Shown piece after piece: positions 1 to 6,385 of a DNA stretch of 7,553 bases. Source of the stretch: Cellvibrionales bacterium UBA2034 (GTDB lineage: Bacteria > Pseudomonadota > Gammaproteobacteria > Pseudomonadales > UBA7239); contig DDBK01000188.1 in NCBI GenBank assembly GCA_002333095.1, forward strand, positions 1 to 7,553. The letters run 5' to 3'. The notes under the pieces were generated by a model. It had not been told where the DNA came from, did not search any database, and saw nothing but the letters and a program-made list of their open reading frames with translations. The position numbers and the translations under genes were made by a program. Numbering within the stretch: position 1 is the first letter of the stretch; the number at the start of each line of letters is the position of its first letter.

Positions 1-381
1 GGTGTATCCATCACACCTGGCCGCGCTGCACTGGGTGCGCTGTTGTTGTTGCCCGCTATTGGTGCTGCCTGGATAGCTGTGTTTATCAGGGCTAGCCTGT
101 TTAACCTGCGCTACAACGGTATGGCGCTGGGAAAAAGCACCCTGTCTTGCCGTGTGCGTGCGTGGCCGTTGTTGTGGATATACCTCAGCAATGCAGTGGC
201 CATTGTATTGAGCATCGGGCTGTTTATTCCGTGGGCCAAGGTGCGTACCGTGCGTTATCGCCTGTCGTGCCTTGTATTGCATGCAAGCTATGAACTGGAT
301 GACATTGTGGGCAAAGCCCGCCGCGGCAATGCGGTGGGTGCAGAAACCGCAGCCCTGTTTGATGTCGATATAGCGCTGTAA
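1..381 (+). CDS. DUF898 (YjgN-like) inner-membrane protein, 3' end only
   Basis: The reading frame is open from the first base and ends with TAA at 379-381, so only the last 126 codons are present. They contain two hydrophobic stretches, at about residues 10-37 and 57-77 of the fragment. The second is followed by IPWAKVRTVRYR, which resembles the PWAxxRxxRY pattern of the DUF898/YjgN family, and the extreme C-terminus DVDIAL also fits that family. DUF898 proteins are polytopic inner-membrane proteins of unknown function. The N-terminal part lies outside the window. A 124-bp spacer without a clear terminator separates it from the DUF3450 gene, so it is probably a separate unit, although read-through cannot be excluded. 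The family assignment rests on recognised motifs, not on a search. Confidence 0.75.
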   Translation, partial: GVSITPGRAALGALLLLPAIGAAWIAVFIRASLFNLRYNGMALGKSTLSCRVRAWPLLWIYLSNAVAIVLSIGLFIPWAKVRTVRYRLSCLVLHASYELDDIVGKARRGNAVGAETAALFDVDIAL

Positions 382-505
382 TTATTGATCGCCTGTTTGT
401 AACGGATGCCCCTCAGCGCAAACGCTTACAGGCAAACCGCTAGTGTGAACCTCCGCAGCCTTGCGGTAGAGTCCCAGAACAAGAATCAATATCAGGGCTA
501 ACAAA
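382..505 (+). promoter_or_regulatory. Spacer upstream of the TonB2-type operon, probable promoter region
   Basis: This 124-bp spacer is the only sizeable gap before the co-directional operon, so the operon promoter most likely lies here (inference from position). I see no convincing -35/-10 pair and no clear Fur box. Two possible RNA structures are present. In one, GCCTGT at 391-396 can pair with ACAGGC at 428-433, enclosing an AGCG-CAAA-CGCT mini-hairpin at 415-426. In the other, CCGCA (453-457) pairs with TGCGG (462-466) around a GCCT loop. Neither is followed by a T-run, so I do not call a terminator. A plausible ribosome binding site, CAGGG, sits at 493-497, 8 nt before the ATG at 506. 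Confidence 0.3.
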
Positions 506-1267
506 ATGAAACTCCTCCTTACCGGAACGGCAGGCAGGTGTGCCGCCGCTGTGCTGGCTGCGCTAGCCATGGCTGCGGGCGCGGCAACGCTGGAAGATAA
601 CGTCAAGGCGATGCAGGCCACCAATGCGGAAGCGGGTGCAGCGCAGAAGAATATTGTCAATCTGCAAGCTGAAACCCAGGCGATGGTAGAGGAATACAAG
701 CGCCTGACGCAGACAGTGGATTACCAGGATCAATACACGCAAGAAATCACAGAGCGGCTGGCTGTGCAGGAGAAGGACCTTGCGAGCCTGCGTGAGCAGT
801 TGGCCAGCAGACAGATTACGCAACAACGCATTGTGCCGTTGATGCGCAGCATGGGTGATGCGCTGGAACAGTTTGTTGCACTGGACTTGCCATTCCACCA
901 GGAAGAGCGTCTGGCACGCGTTATCAAGGTGAAACAGCAAATTGCCAGCTCATCTGTTCCTCTGCAGGATAAATACCGCGCGTTGCTGGAAGCGTTCCAG
1001 CAGGAGCTTGAGTTTGGTCGCGGAATTGAGGCATGGCGCGGCGAGTTGAAACTGGGCGAAGAAAATCTCACGGTGGAATACCTGCGCTTGGGCCGCACTG
1101 CATTTTATTTCCAGTCGATGGACGGTGCACGCAGTGGCTATTGGGATCGCGCATACAAACAGTGGGTAGAGGTGCCGCGGGAATACAGCGAAGACATCAA
1201 ACACGGTTTGCGTATTGCCCGCAACCAGCAAGCGCCGCAGTTGCTTGCACTGCCAATGAAGCGCTGA
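506..1267 (+). CDS. DUF3450 periplasmic coiled-coil protein of the TonB2-type operon
   Basis: This 253-residue protein begins with a hydrophobic signal peptide (about residues 1-27, ending near AMAAGAA). Residues 30-105 are rich in E, Q, K and A in a pattern expected for a long coiled coil. Family features follow: ALDLPFHQEERLARV (125-139), the KYRALLEAFQQELEFGRGIEAWRG stretch (156-179), EYLRLGRTAFYFQSMDG (191-207) and a C-terminal AP-LLALP segment (243-250). These match my recollection of DUF3450, and the length is typical. The family has no established biochemical role, but it is very often the first gene before ttpC-exbB-exbD-tonB. It presumably acts in the periplasm with that complex (inference from context). 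The start at 506 is supported by CAGGG at 493-497 and by the signal peptide. The stop is only 7 bp before the next start, which indicates co-transcription. Confidence 0.85.
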   Translation: MKLLLTGTAGRCAAAVLAALAMAAGAATLEDNVKAMQATNAEAGAAQKNIVNLQAETQAMVEEYKRLTQTVDYQDQYTQEITERLAVQEKDLASLREQLASRQITQQRIVPLMRSMGDALEQFVALDLPFHQEERLARVIKVKQQIASSSVPLQDKYRALLEAFQQELEFGRGIEAWRGELKLGEENLTVEYLRLGRTAFYFQSMDGARSGYWDRAYKQWVEVPREYSEDIKHGLRIARNQQAPQLLALPMKR

Positions 1268-1274
1268 GGAATTT

Positions 1275-2642
1275 ATGATGAAATTTTTGATCAGCATTTT
1301 ATTGTCATCACTGTTTGTCAGCAGCGTTTATGCGCAGGCCGCAGGGCAGCCGATTAACGACCTTGACCAGCTGTTGGCCAAAGTTCGTGCAGAGCATGAT
1401 AAAGAGCGGGAGCTGAATCGCCAGCGTGAAGCAGAATTCCTTAAAGAGCGTAACCAGCAACAAGCCTTGCTGGAAAAAGCGCGCACTGCCTACTATCTGG
1501 CGCAGGCAAAAAACAATCCTGCAAAGATGCAGGTGGAATCCAATGATGCAGAAATTGCCAAGCTGCGCAAAGAGTTACAGCAGAGCGTTGCAGAGATGGG
1601 CGATGTGTTCAGTATCTATCGGCAGTTTGCCACTGATTTTGCGACCGTGCTGGATGAATCACAGACTGGCGCACAGTTCCCCGAGCGTTCTGCCGAGCTG
1701 AAACAGATCAATCGCGTAGAGGCGCTCCCGACGATTGATGATATGGAAAAGCTCTGGTATCTCGTCCAACAAGAAATGACCGAATCCGGGAAAGTGGCGT
1801 CCTATCACGGCAAAGTGGTGGAAGCGAATGGAAAAGGCCGCGAAGCAGATATTTTGCGTATTGGCACATTCAGCGCCTTCAGTGATGGTGAGTTTTTGCG
1901 TTACGTGCCTGAAACCAGTGAATTCGTGGCACCGGACAAACAACCTGAAAAGCGGTTCTTGCGTATGGCGGAAAAATTTTCGGCAACTGAAGGTGAAATT
2001 GCTGCTGTGCCACTCGATCCGACACGCGGCAGTTTGTTGGGGATGTTGGCGCGCACGCCCGATATTCGTGAGCGTATTGCGCAGGGCGGTGTAGTGGGAT
2101 ATCTGACGATTGCTGTAGGTATTGTGGGTTTGTTGGTCACGCTGTACCGCACGCTGTATCTCCTGTTGTTGCGCGCCAGTGTGCTGCGCCAGATAGCCGC
2201 GAGCGACAAGCCATCAGAGAAAAATCCGCTTGGCCGCATCATGCTCAGCGTGCAGGCTGTGTCGGCGGATGACGAAGAAACCATCCAGTACAAACTGGAT
2301 GAAGCGATCCTGAAAGAAATTCCCCAAATGGAATTCGGGCACAACATTATCAAACTGTTTGCAGCCATTGCTCCCATGCTGGGTTTGTTGGGAACGGTGA
2401 CGGGAATGATCAAGACTTTCGAAGCGATCAGCCTGTTTGGCGGCGGCGATCCGAAGTTGATGGCTGCGGGTATTTCCGAAGCATTGGTCTGTACTGTGTT
2501 GGGTCTTCTGGTAGCGGTACCGTTGCTGTTTGGCCACAACATTGTGACGGTGCTGGCCAAGTCGCTGATACAGCGGCTGGACGAACAAAGCGCCGGTATT
2601 CTTGCGCGCAATATGGAAAAAAGCAGTTTTGCGCGCCGTTAA
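1275..2642 (+). CDS. ttpC: TtpC-like MotA/TolQ/ExbB proton-channel family protein
   Basis: This 455-residue protein has two parts. After a signal peptide (residues 1-20, ending VYA) comes a periplasmic domain of about 250 residues, with a charged coiled-coil stretch at about 30-110. The C-terminal third is a MotA/TolQ/ExbB domain. It has a first membrane segment at about 271-300, a second at 360-381 with APMLGLLGTVTGMIKTF, and a third at 402-425 with EALVCTVLGLLVAVP. The conserved Thr residues of this family are visible (T374, T376, T407). This architecture is that of TtpC, the fourth inner-membrane component required by TonB2 systems in Vibrio. It probably assembles with the ExbB and ExbD encoded downstream. 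Two adjacent ATGs exist (1275 and 1278). The ribosome binding site GAGGA at 1266-1270 is 4 nt from the first and 7 nt from the second, so 1278 may be the real start. Confidence 0.88.
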   Translation: MMKFLISILLSSLFVSSVYAQAAGQPINDLDQLLAKVRAEHDKERELNRQREAEFLKERNQQQALLEKARTAYYLAQAKNNPAKMQVESNDAEIAKLRKELQQSVAEMGDVFSIYRQFATDFATVLDESQTGAQFPERSAELKQINRVEALPTIDDMEKLWYLVQQEMTESGKVASYHGKVVEANGKGREADILRIGTFSAFSDGEFLRYVPETSEFVAPDKQPEKRFLRMAEKFSATEGEIAAVPLDPTRGSLLGMLARTPDIRERIAQGGVVGYLTIAVGIVGLLVTLYRTLYLLLLRASVLRQIAASDKPSEKNPLGRIMLSVQAVSADDEETIQYKLDEAILKEIPQMEFGHNIIKLFAAIAPMLGLLGTVTGMIKTFEAISLFGGGDPKLMAAGISEALVCTVLGLLVAVPLLFGHNIVTVLAKSLIQRLDEQSAGILARNMEKSSFARR

Positions 2643-2652
2643 TCCTGTAGCT

Positions 2653-2682
2653 GCAGTGGATTCTCTTGCAGCGGATTCTCTT
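2653..2682. repeat. 15-bp imperfect tandem repeat in the ttpC-exbB spacer
   Basis: GCAGTGGATTCTCTT (2653-2667) is followed immediately by GCAGCGGATTCTCTT (2668-2682), with one mismatch. A more degenerate third copy, GCAACGGATATTTC, lies at 2689-2702 and carries the weak GGA ribosome-binding sequence for the next gene. The repeat lies wholly in the 60-bp spacer after the ttpC stop. Confidence 0.85.
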
Positions 2683-2702
2683 ATAGTCGCAACGGATATT
2701 TC

Positions 2703-3221
2703 ATGAGCTGGTATACCCTCACATCAGGCATTGCCCGTATCTTCGCGCTTGGCGGCCCGATGATGTGGGCGCTGCTGGTGGTGTGTCTGGTGTTGTGGTT
2801 TTTGATGATTGAGCGCTTCTGGTTTATGCGGTTTAACTACCCTGTATTGCGCCAGCAATTGCTGCACGACTGGCTGGTGCGCGCTGACCGCCATTCCTGG
2901 CGTGCCAAGGCTATTCGCCGGCAAACAGTGTGTGAAGTGCAGCTGCAGTTGAATGCGTGGCTGTCGACTATCCGCACACTGATTGCTATTTGTCCTTTGC
3001 TCGGCCTGATGGGCACGGTGACCGGCATGATCGGCGTGTTCGAGATTATCACGCTCACAGGTGGGGAGAGCCAGGCAATTGCTGGCGGTGTTTACCGTGC
3101 AACAGTGCCCACCATGTCTGGTCTGGTGATTTCATTAAGTGCGCAATATTTTTCGGCACGGCTACGCCATCTTGCAGCACAAGAACAACAGGTATTTGCT
3201 GATGCGCTCGTACATGATTAA
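2703..3221 (+). CDS. exbB: ExbB-type (MotA/TolQ/ExbB) proton-channel subunit
   Basis: This 172-residue inner-membrane protein belongs to the short ExbB class found in TonB2 systems. Membrane segments are seen at about residues 19-37 (PMMWALLVVCLVLWFLMIE), 91-115 and 130-150. The signature CPLLGLMGTVTGMIGVFEII occupies residues 97-116. The third segment contains YRATVPTMSGLVISL (131-145), the counterpart of the usual A-L-x-T-T-x-x-G-L pattern. ExbB subunits form the ring around ExbD that conducts protons and drives TonB. The start is ATG 2703, with GGA at 2694-2696 as a weak ribosome binding site. The reading frame upstream is open back to the ttpC stop but contains no other usable start codon. 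The last codons are part of an 18-bp tandem repeat. The assignment is firm at family level. Confidence 0.92.
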   Translation: MSWYTLTSGIARIFALGGPMMWALLVVCLVLWFLMIERFWFMRFNYPVLRQQLLHDWLVRADRHSWRAKAIRRQTVCEVQLQLNAWLSTIRTLIAICPLLGLMGTVTGMIGVFEIITLTGGESQAIAGGVYRATVPTMSGLVISLSAQYFSARLRHLAAQEQQVFADALVHD

Positions 3222-3255
3222 AGCACCGTACACGATTAAAGCACCGTACACCATT
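3209..3255. repeat. 18-bp tandem repeat spanning the exbB stop codon
   Basis: CGTACATGATTAAAGCAC (3209-3226) is followed by CGTACACGATTAAAGCAC (3227-3244, one mismatch) and a partial third copy, CGTACACCATT (3245-3255). The first copy encodes the last exbB residues and its TAA (3219-3221). The second copy repeats an in-frame TAA at 3237-3239. Confidence 0.9.
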
Positions 3256-3285
3256 CCATGTATTTTTTGCAGGCAGGGCTGAATC

Positions 3286-3693
3286 ATGCGCACACGCCGC
3301 CATGACGTAGATGAAGCAGAAGTCTATATCGATATGACCCCGATGCTGGATTTCGTGCTGAATATGCTGATCTTCTTTATTGTCACGACTACTTTTGTGA
3401 AGGCAACAGGCGTTACGGTCAATGTGCCTAATGCGCAGACCGCCAGTAGTGAGCAGGGCGCCAATATTTTTGTCGCCATTACAGACAAGGGAGAAGTGTG
3501 GATCGACAAGCGCGAAGTGGATGTGCATTCAGTGCGTGCGATCATCGCGCGCATGCATGCAGAGAACCCGGAGGGTGCGGCTATTATCCAGTCTGACAGC
3601 AATGCCAATACGGGCACGCTGGTAAAAGTGATGGATCAGATTCGTCTGGCGGGCATTGAAAAAATCGCCGTTGCTGCTAATGCACCCAACTAA
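3286..3693 (+). CDS. exbD: ExbD biopolymer transport protein
   Basis: This 135-residue protein has the standard ExbD layout. A short charged cytoplasmic N-terminus is followed by a single membrane segment (about residues 17-38) starting DMTPMLDFVLNMLIFFIV, then a periplasmic domain of about 95 residues. Asp22 in the TPMLD motif corresponds to the conserved proton-carrying Asp of ExbD/TolR. The C-terminal IQSDSNANTGTLVKVMDQIR stretch (101-120) with LAGIEKIAVA is characteristic of ExbD. The protein couples proton flow through ExbB to movement of TonB. The ribosome binding site AGGG at 3275-3278 lies 7 nt before ATG 3286. The 64-bp spacer before it holds the tandem repeat. The stop is 2 bp before tonB, so the two are co-translated or coupled. 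Confidence 0.94.
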   Translation: MRTRRHDVDEAEVYIDMTPMLDFVLNMLIFFIVTTTFVKATGVTVNVPNAQTASSEQGANIFVAITDKGEVWIDKREVDVHSVRAIIARMHAENPEGAAIIQSDSNANTGTLVKVMDQIRLAGIEKIAVAANAPN

Positions 3694-3695
3694 AA

Positions 3696-4469
3696 ATGCG
3701 CGTAGATAAGAAACGCCTGCGTTATCCGGTAGCTATCGCCACAAGCGTCGTGGCAACGGTAGCTATTTTTATTTTTATGCATCGCCTGATCAGCGGCGGC
3801 CCGTTGCAGATCGATACGGATAACCTGATGGTATCGGTCGATATTTATCAGCCACCTCCGGAGCAAACGCCGGAACAGGAAGATGAGCCACCACCGCAAG
3901 AGATATCCGATCAACCGGTGACCGAACCTACTATGGCACCATTGTCTGTAAGTGCGCCGACCCCGACACCGCAACTCAAGGCGGGCGGGCCGCCTATCCC
4001 TTCTTTTGCACCATCCTTTGACGATATTGCGCTGGAAAGTGGCAGTGGCAGTATTTTTGGCAGTGGTTTTGGCGATGGTGGTGGCGCATCGAAATGGTCC
4101 GGCCCTGGCGGCGGTGACGACCAGCTGGCCAAGAAAATTGCTGAAGCGGATAAAAAAGGTGCAGAAGGGTATCGTGAGATTGTGCCTTTCGGTACCCGTC
4201 AGCCCAATATCCCTGAGTATGCCTGGCAGAACAAAATTAACGGCTGGGTATTGGTGACATATACAGTGAATACCAGTGGGAAGGTGGAAAATGTCCGTGT
4301 GCTGGACAGCCAACCGCCCGGTGTATTTGATGAAAAAGTGATGGCAGCAGTGTCAGACTGGATTTACGATCCTGCTGATATCAAGGGAAGAAAAGTCAAA
4401 GTCCAGTTGACGCAACGTATTGAGTTGTTCTGGAAAGATTATCCCAACAATAACAAACAGCTGAAATAA
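3696..4469 (+). CDS. tonB: TonB energy transducer (TonB2-like)
   Basis: This 257-residue protein has a short basic N-terminus (MRVDKKRLR) and one membrane anchor at about residues 11-34. A Pro/Glu-rich periplasmic spacer follows at about 49-108 (PPPEQTPEQEDEPPPQE). The C-terminal TonB domain spans about 160-248 and includes NGWVLVTYTVNTSGKVENV, the LDSQPPGVFDEKVMAAVSDW stretch and IYDP. TonB spans the periplasm and passes proton-motive force from ExbB/ExbD to outer-membrane receptors. An uncommon Gly/Ser-rich segment lies between the Pro-rich part and the C-terminal domain (residues 115-140, GSGSIFGSGFGDGGG and following). There is no clear ribosome binding site before ATG 3696. With only 2 bp after the exbD stop, translation is probably coupled. 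No TonB-dependent receptor is encoded in the window. Confidence 0.93.
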   Translation: MRVDKKRLRYPVAIATSVVATVAIFIFMHRLISGGPLQIDTDNLMVSVDIYQPPPEQTPEQEDEPPPQEISDQPVTEPTMAPLSVSAPTPTPQLKAGGPPIPSFAPSFDDIALESGSGSIFGSGFGDGGGASKWSGPGGGDDQLAKKIAEADKKGAEGYREIVPFGTRQPNIPEYAWQNKINGWVLVTYTVNTSGKVENVRVLDSQPPGVFDEKVMAAVSDWIYDPADIKGRKVKVQLTQRIELFWKDYPNNNKQLK

Positions 4470-4471
4470 TC

Positions 4472-5986
4472 ATGCGCATCGTCATTTCCATCTTCGTGTT
4501 TTTTATGGCCGGTGTACTGCAAGCGCAAGAGCAGTATCGCAGCCGCATGTATATTGATCTGGATGTGGCGCCAACAGAAAACGTATCGATGTCGGTAGGT
4601 GAGCTGGAGCAGAAGATCGGCACTTTTCAGGATGATGCTACGAGAGCGAGTGCAGAGAAGTTTCTGGCACAACATTACTCCGGCCAGAAAGATTATGACA
4701 AGGCAGCAGAGCACATTGAGAAGGCGCTGAAAAATCCTGCGATTACCTCTGAAAGCAGGCGTGACATGCTGGGACAGCTCTCCCGTATTTATCTACTGCA
4801 AAAAAATTACGATAAAGCGGCTTCTGCTATCGGGAATTATCTGGCTGCCAAGCAGTCGGGCGGCGCGGCGGCGGATGCAGACCTTTACCTGATACTGGCG
4901 CAGGTGCAATACAAGCGCAAGAATTATGTCGCCAGTGCAGATGCACTCGATAAAGCACTCGCCCTACAAAAAAATCCTTCAAAAGAATTACTGCAAAGCG
5001 CGTTGGCTGTTTATTACAGTATTGGCAATTTTGATCGTGCTGGACAGGTGATGCAGCAGTTATTGGCGGCCGATATCAACAATGCAGAATTGTGGCAGCA
5101 GTGGGTATCGTTGTACCTGAAAGGCGGCAAGAATATGCAGGCGCTGGATGTGATGGCGCTTGCCTGGGAAAAAGGGATTCCATTCCGCGAACAGGATATT
5201 CTGTTGCTCACGGATCTCTATGCCATTAACAAGATTCCAGGGCGTGGTGCACGCGTTCTGGAAGAAGCGATTGCTAATGGGCGAATAAAATCCAGTACCA
5301 AAATCAATGACCGGCTTTTCCGTTTGTGGATGCAGGCGGGAGAACGGGACAAGGCACAACAGGCGCTGGCGCAGGCAGCCAGTGGCAGCAACGATACAGA
5401 GTTACAGCTGTATCTTGCACAGCTGCAGATGGAAAAAGAGCAATGGCAATCCATGCAGGAAATTGTACTGAAAGCCTGTGATGGCGCATTGCCCGAACGT
5501 CTGGTGGCGCGTGCGAATTTGCTGTTGGGTGTCAGCCAGTTAAAGCTCGGCGACACCGAGTTGGCGCGCCGTTCATTTATTAATGCCACTATCGTGGGTG
5601 GCGCAGGTGAGCAAGCCACACAATGGTTGGCCTTTATGAAAGCGGCACCAGCAACGGATGGAGAGAAAGTGGGCATTGCAGGCCCATGTTATTCCAGCGA
5701 TACGCGCTCAATCTTTACTGCCAGCATGCCGGATAGCCAACGCTCTACAACATCTGTTTCTTCTGAGCCTGCAGAAGCTGCCACAACAAACAGCGAAACT
5801 GAAGCGACAATGCCTGCTTCAGAGTCAGAATCTGGAGCGGTCGAGACTGTGGCGGCTGCATCGCCATCCCCCGCAACAGGCGCAATCAATACATCTGCAC
5901 TCGCCAATATCAAAGGTGACCCTGCTGCGGCATTGGACATCAAGACGGCAGAATCACAAAAACTTTTTCTGGGGAATACTCACTGA
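4472..5986 (+). CDS. Secreted TPR-repeat protein of the TonB2-type operon; C-terminus probably frameshifted
   Basis: This 504-residue protein starts with a signal peptide (MRIVISIFVFFMAGVLQA, likely cut before Q19). Helical TPR-like repeats run from about 55 to 395. The clearest are 63-88 (LAQHYSGQKDYDKAAEHIEKAL), 99-126 (IYLLQKNYDKAASAI), 137-165 and 343-376 (LLLGVSQLKLGDTELARRSF). A secreted TPR protein is a common last gene of TonB2-type operons and may act as a periplasmic scaffold (inference). Residues 400-485 are a low-complexity Ser/Ala/Thr/Glu linker. The reading frame then ends KTAESQKLFLGNTH. The last residues appear to be an artefact of a -1 frame change after F499, because KTAESQKLF continues sensibly in the -1 frame as SGEYSLTPQEM and leads into the GyrI-like domain downstream. 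The start is 2 bp after the tonB stop without a clear ribosome binding site, so coupling is likely. Confidence 0.85.
   Translation: MRIVISIFVFFMAGVLQAQEQYRSRMYIDLDVAPTENVSMSVGELEQKIGTFQDDATRASAEKFLAQHYSGQKDYDKAAEHIEKALKNPAITSESRRDMLGQLSRIYLLQKNYDKAASAIGNYLAAKQSGGAAADADLYLILAQVQYKRKNYVASADALDKALALQKNPSKELLQSALAVYYSIGNFDRAGQVMQQLLAADINNAELWQQWVSLYLKGGKNMQALDVMALAWEKGIPFREQDILLLTDLYAINKIPGRGARVLEEAIANGRIKSSTKINDRLFRLWMQAGERDKAQQALAQAASGSNDTELQLYLAQLQMEKEQWQSMQEIVLKACDGALPERLVARANLLLGVSQLKLGDTELARRSFINATIVGGAGEQATQWLAFMKAAPATDGEKVGIAGPCYSSDTRSIFTASMPDSQRSTTSVSSEPAEAATTNSETEATMPASESESGAVETVAAASPSPATGAINTSALANIKGDPAAALDIKTAESQKLFLGNTH
5960..5986 (+). other. Probable frameshift point joining the TPR protein to the GyrI-like domain
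   Basis: In the TPR frame the codons read AAA CTT TTT CTG GGG AAT ACT CAC TGA. One extra T in the T5 run (5964-5968) would give AAA CTT TTT TCT GGG GAA TAC. That yields K-L-F-S-G-E-Y and keeps the frame open to 6381. The joined product would be about 636 residues (499 plus 137). The change could be a real deletion, a sequencing or assembly error, or ribosomal slippage. No canonical X-XXY-YYZ slip site is in register. Confidence 0.65.
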
Positions 5987-5997
5987 CGCCGCAAGAA

Positions 5998-6381
5998 ATG
6001 TCGACAGATATTGTGCCGTTAGTGACCCGGCTGGGTATTACGATTGCAAAAGGCGGCGGCAAGATTGATGGGCCGATGCACATTATTTTTCCAGAACCGC
6101 CAACCGGCAATGGTAAAATCAAGGTGCGTTTCGGGTTTCCTGTCACGGGCAATCCGCGTCCGGATGGCCGTTACCAGTTAATCCGTGACAGCGGTTTTAA
6201 ATGCGCATCGCGCCAATACAATGGCGCGCCAGACGGCGTGGCGCTGGCATTTGCGCAATTGTATGCAGATGCTGTTGCGAAAGGCTTGAAGCTGACCGGC
6301 GAGAGTCGCCAGCTGGCAAGCACCGACAATGTCATCGGCGGCAAGACAGTCAAACTGGAATTGCAGGTGGGTGTGCAGTAA
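5998..6381 (+). CDS. GyrI-like effector-binding domain, probable detached C-terminus of the TPR protein
   Basis: This frame (127 codons from ATG 5998) resembles the GyrI-like small-molecule-binding fold, which consists of two similar SHS2-type halves. The second half is clear: GRYQLIRDSGFKCASRQYNG followed by APDGVALAFAQLYADAVAKG, then LKLTGESRQ and a final strand VKLELQVGV. The first half has an equivalent helix (DIVPLVTRLGITIAKGGGKI), GPMHIIFPEP and KIKVRFGFPV. Its expected first strand is missing from the ATG-initiated product. That strand is found upstream across the frame boundary, as IKTAESQKLF in the TPR frame followed by SGEYS in this frame. ATG 5998 has only a weak AAG-like sequence before it and no signal peptide. 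I therefore think this is the C-terminal domain of the TPR protein rather than a separate gene. If independent, it would be a small cytoplasmic GyrI-like protein. The stop is 26 bp from the convergent lipoprotein stop. Confidence 0.6.
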   Translation: MSTDIVPLVTRLGITIAKGGGKIDGPMHIIFPEPPTGNGKIKVRFGFPVTGNPRPDGRYQLIRDSGFKCASRQYNGAPDGVALAFAQLYADAVAKGLKLTGESRQLASTDNVIGGKTVKLELQVGVQ

Positions 6382-6385
6382 TCCG

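Noticed and set aside
453..466. CCGCA-GCCT-TGCGG hairpin as a terminator for the DUF898 gene
   Set aside because: The stem is only 5 bp and no T-run follows.
381..505. Fur box in the operon promoter region
   Set aside because: AT-rich fragments such as ATTATTGATC are present, but I see no 19-bp inverted match good enough to call.
1901..2611. 236-codon - strand reading frame inside ttpC
   Set aside because: It is antisense to a clear MotA/TolQ/ExbB domain and its translation is Ser/Arg/Pro-rich low-information sequence without family features.
3055..3528. 157-codon - strand reading frame across the exbB-exbD junction
   Set aside because: It is antisense to two well-supported genes and the tandem repeat, and its translation shows no domain.
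5962..5969. Classic -1 programmed frameshift heptamer at the TPR/GyrI boundary
   Set aside because: The in-register heptamer is A CTT TTT, which does not fit X-XXY-YYZ because the P-site codon CTT would mispair after slipping to ACT. Only single-codon slippage on TTT is possible, and a five-base T-run is short for transcriptional slippage.
5658..6068. 136-codon + strand reading frame overlapping the TPR 3' end
   Set aside because: Its composition (many R, Q, H, L) is that of an out-of-frame shadow of the Ser/Ala/Glu-rich linker, and it has no recognisable domain.
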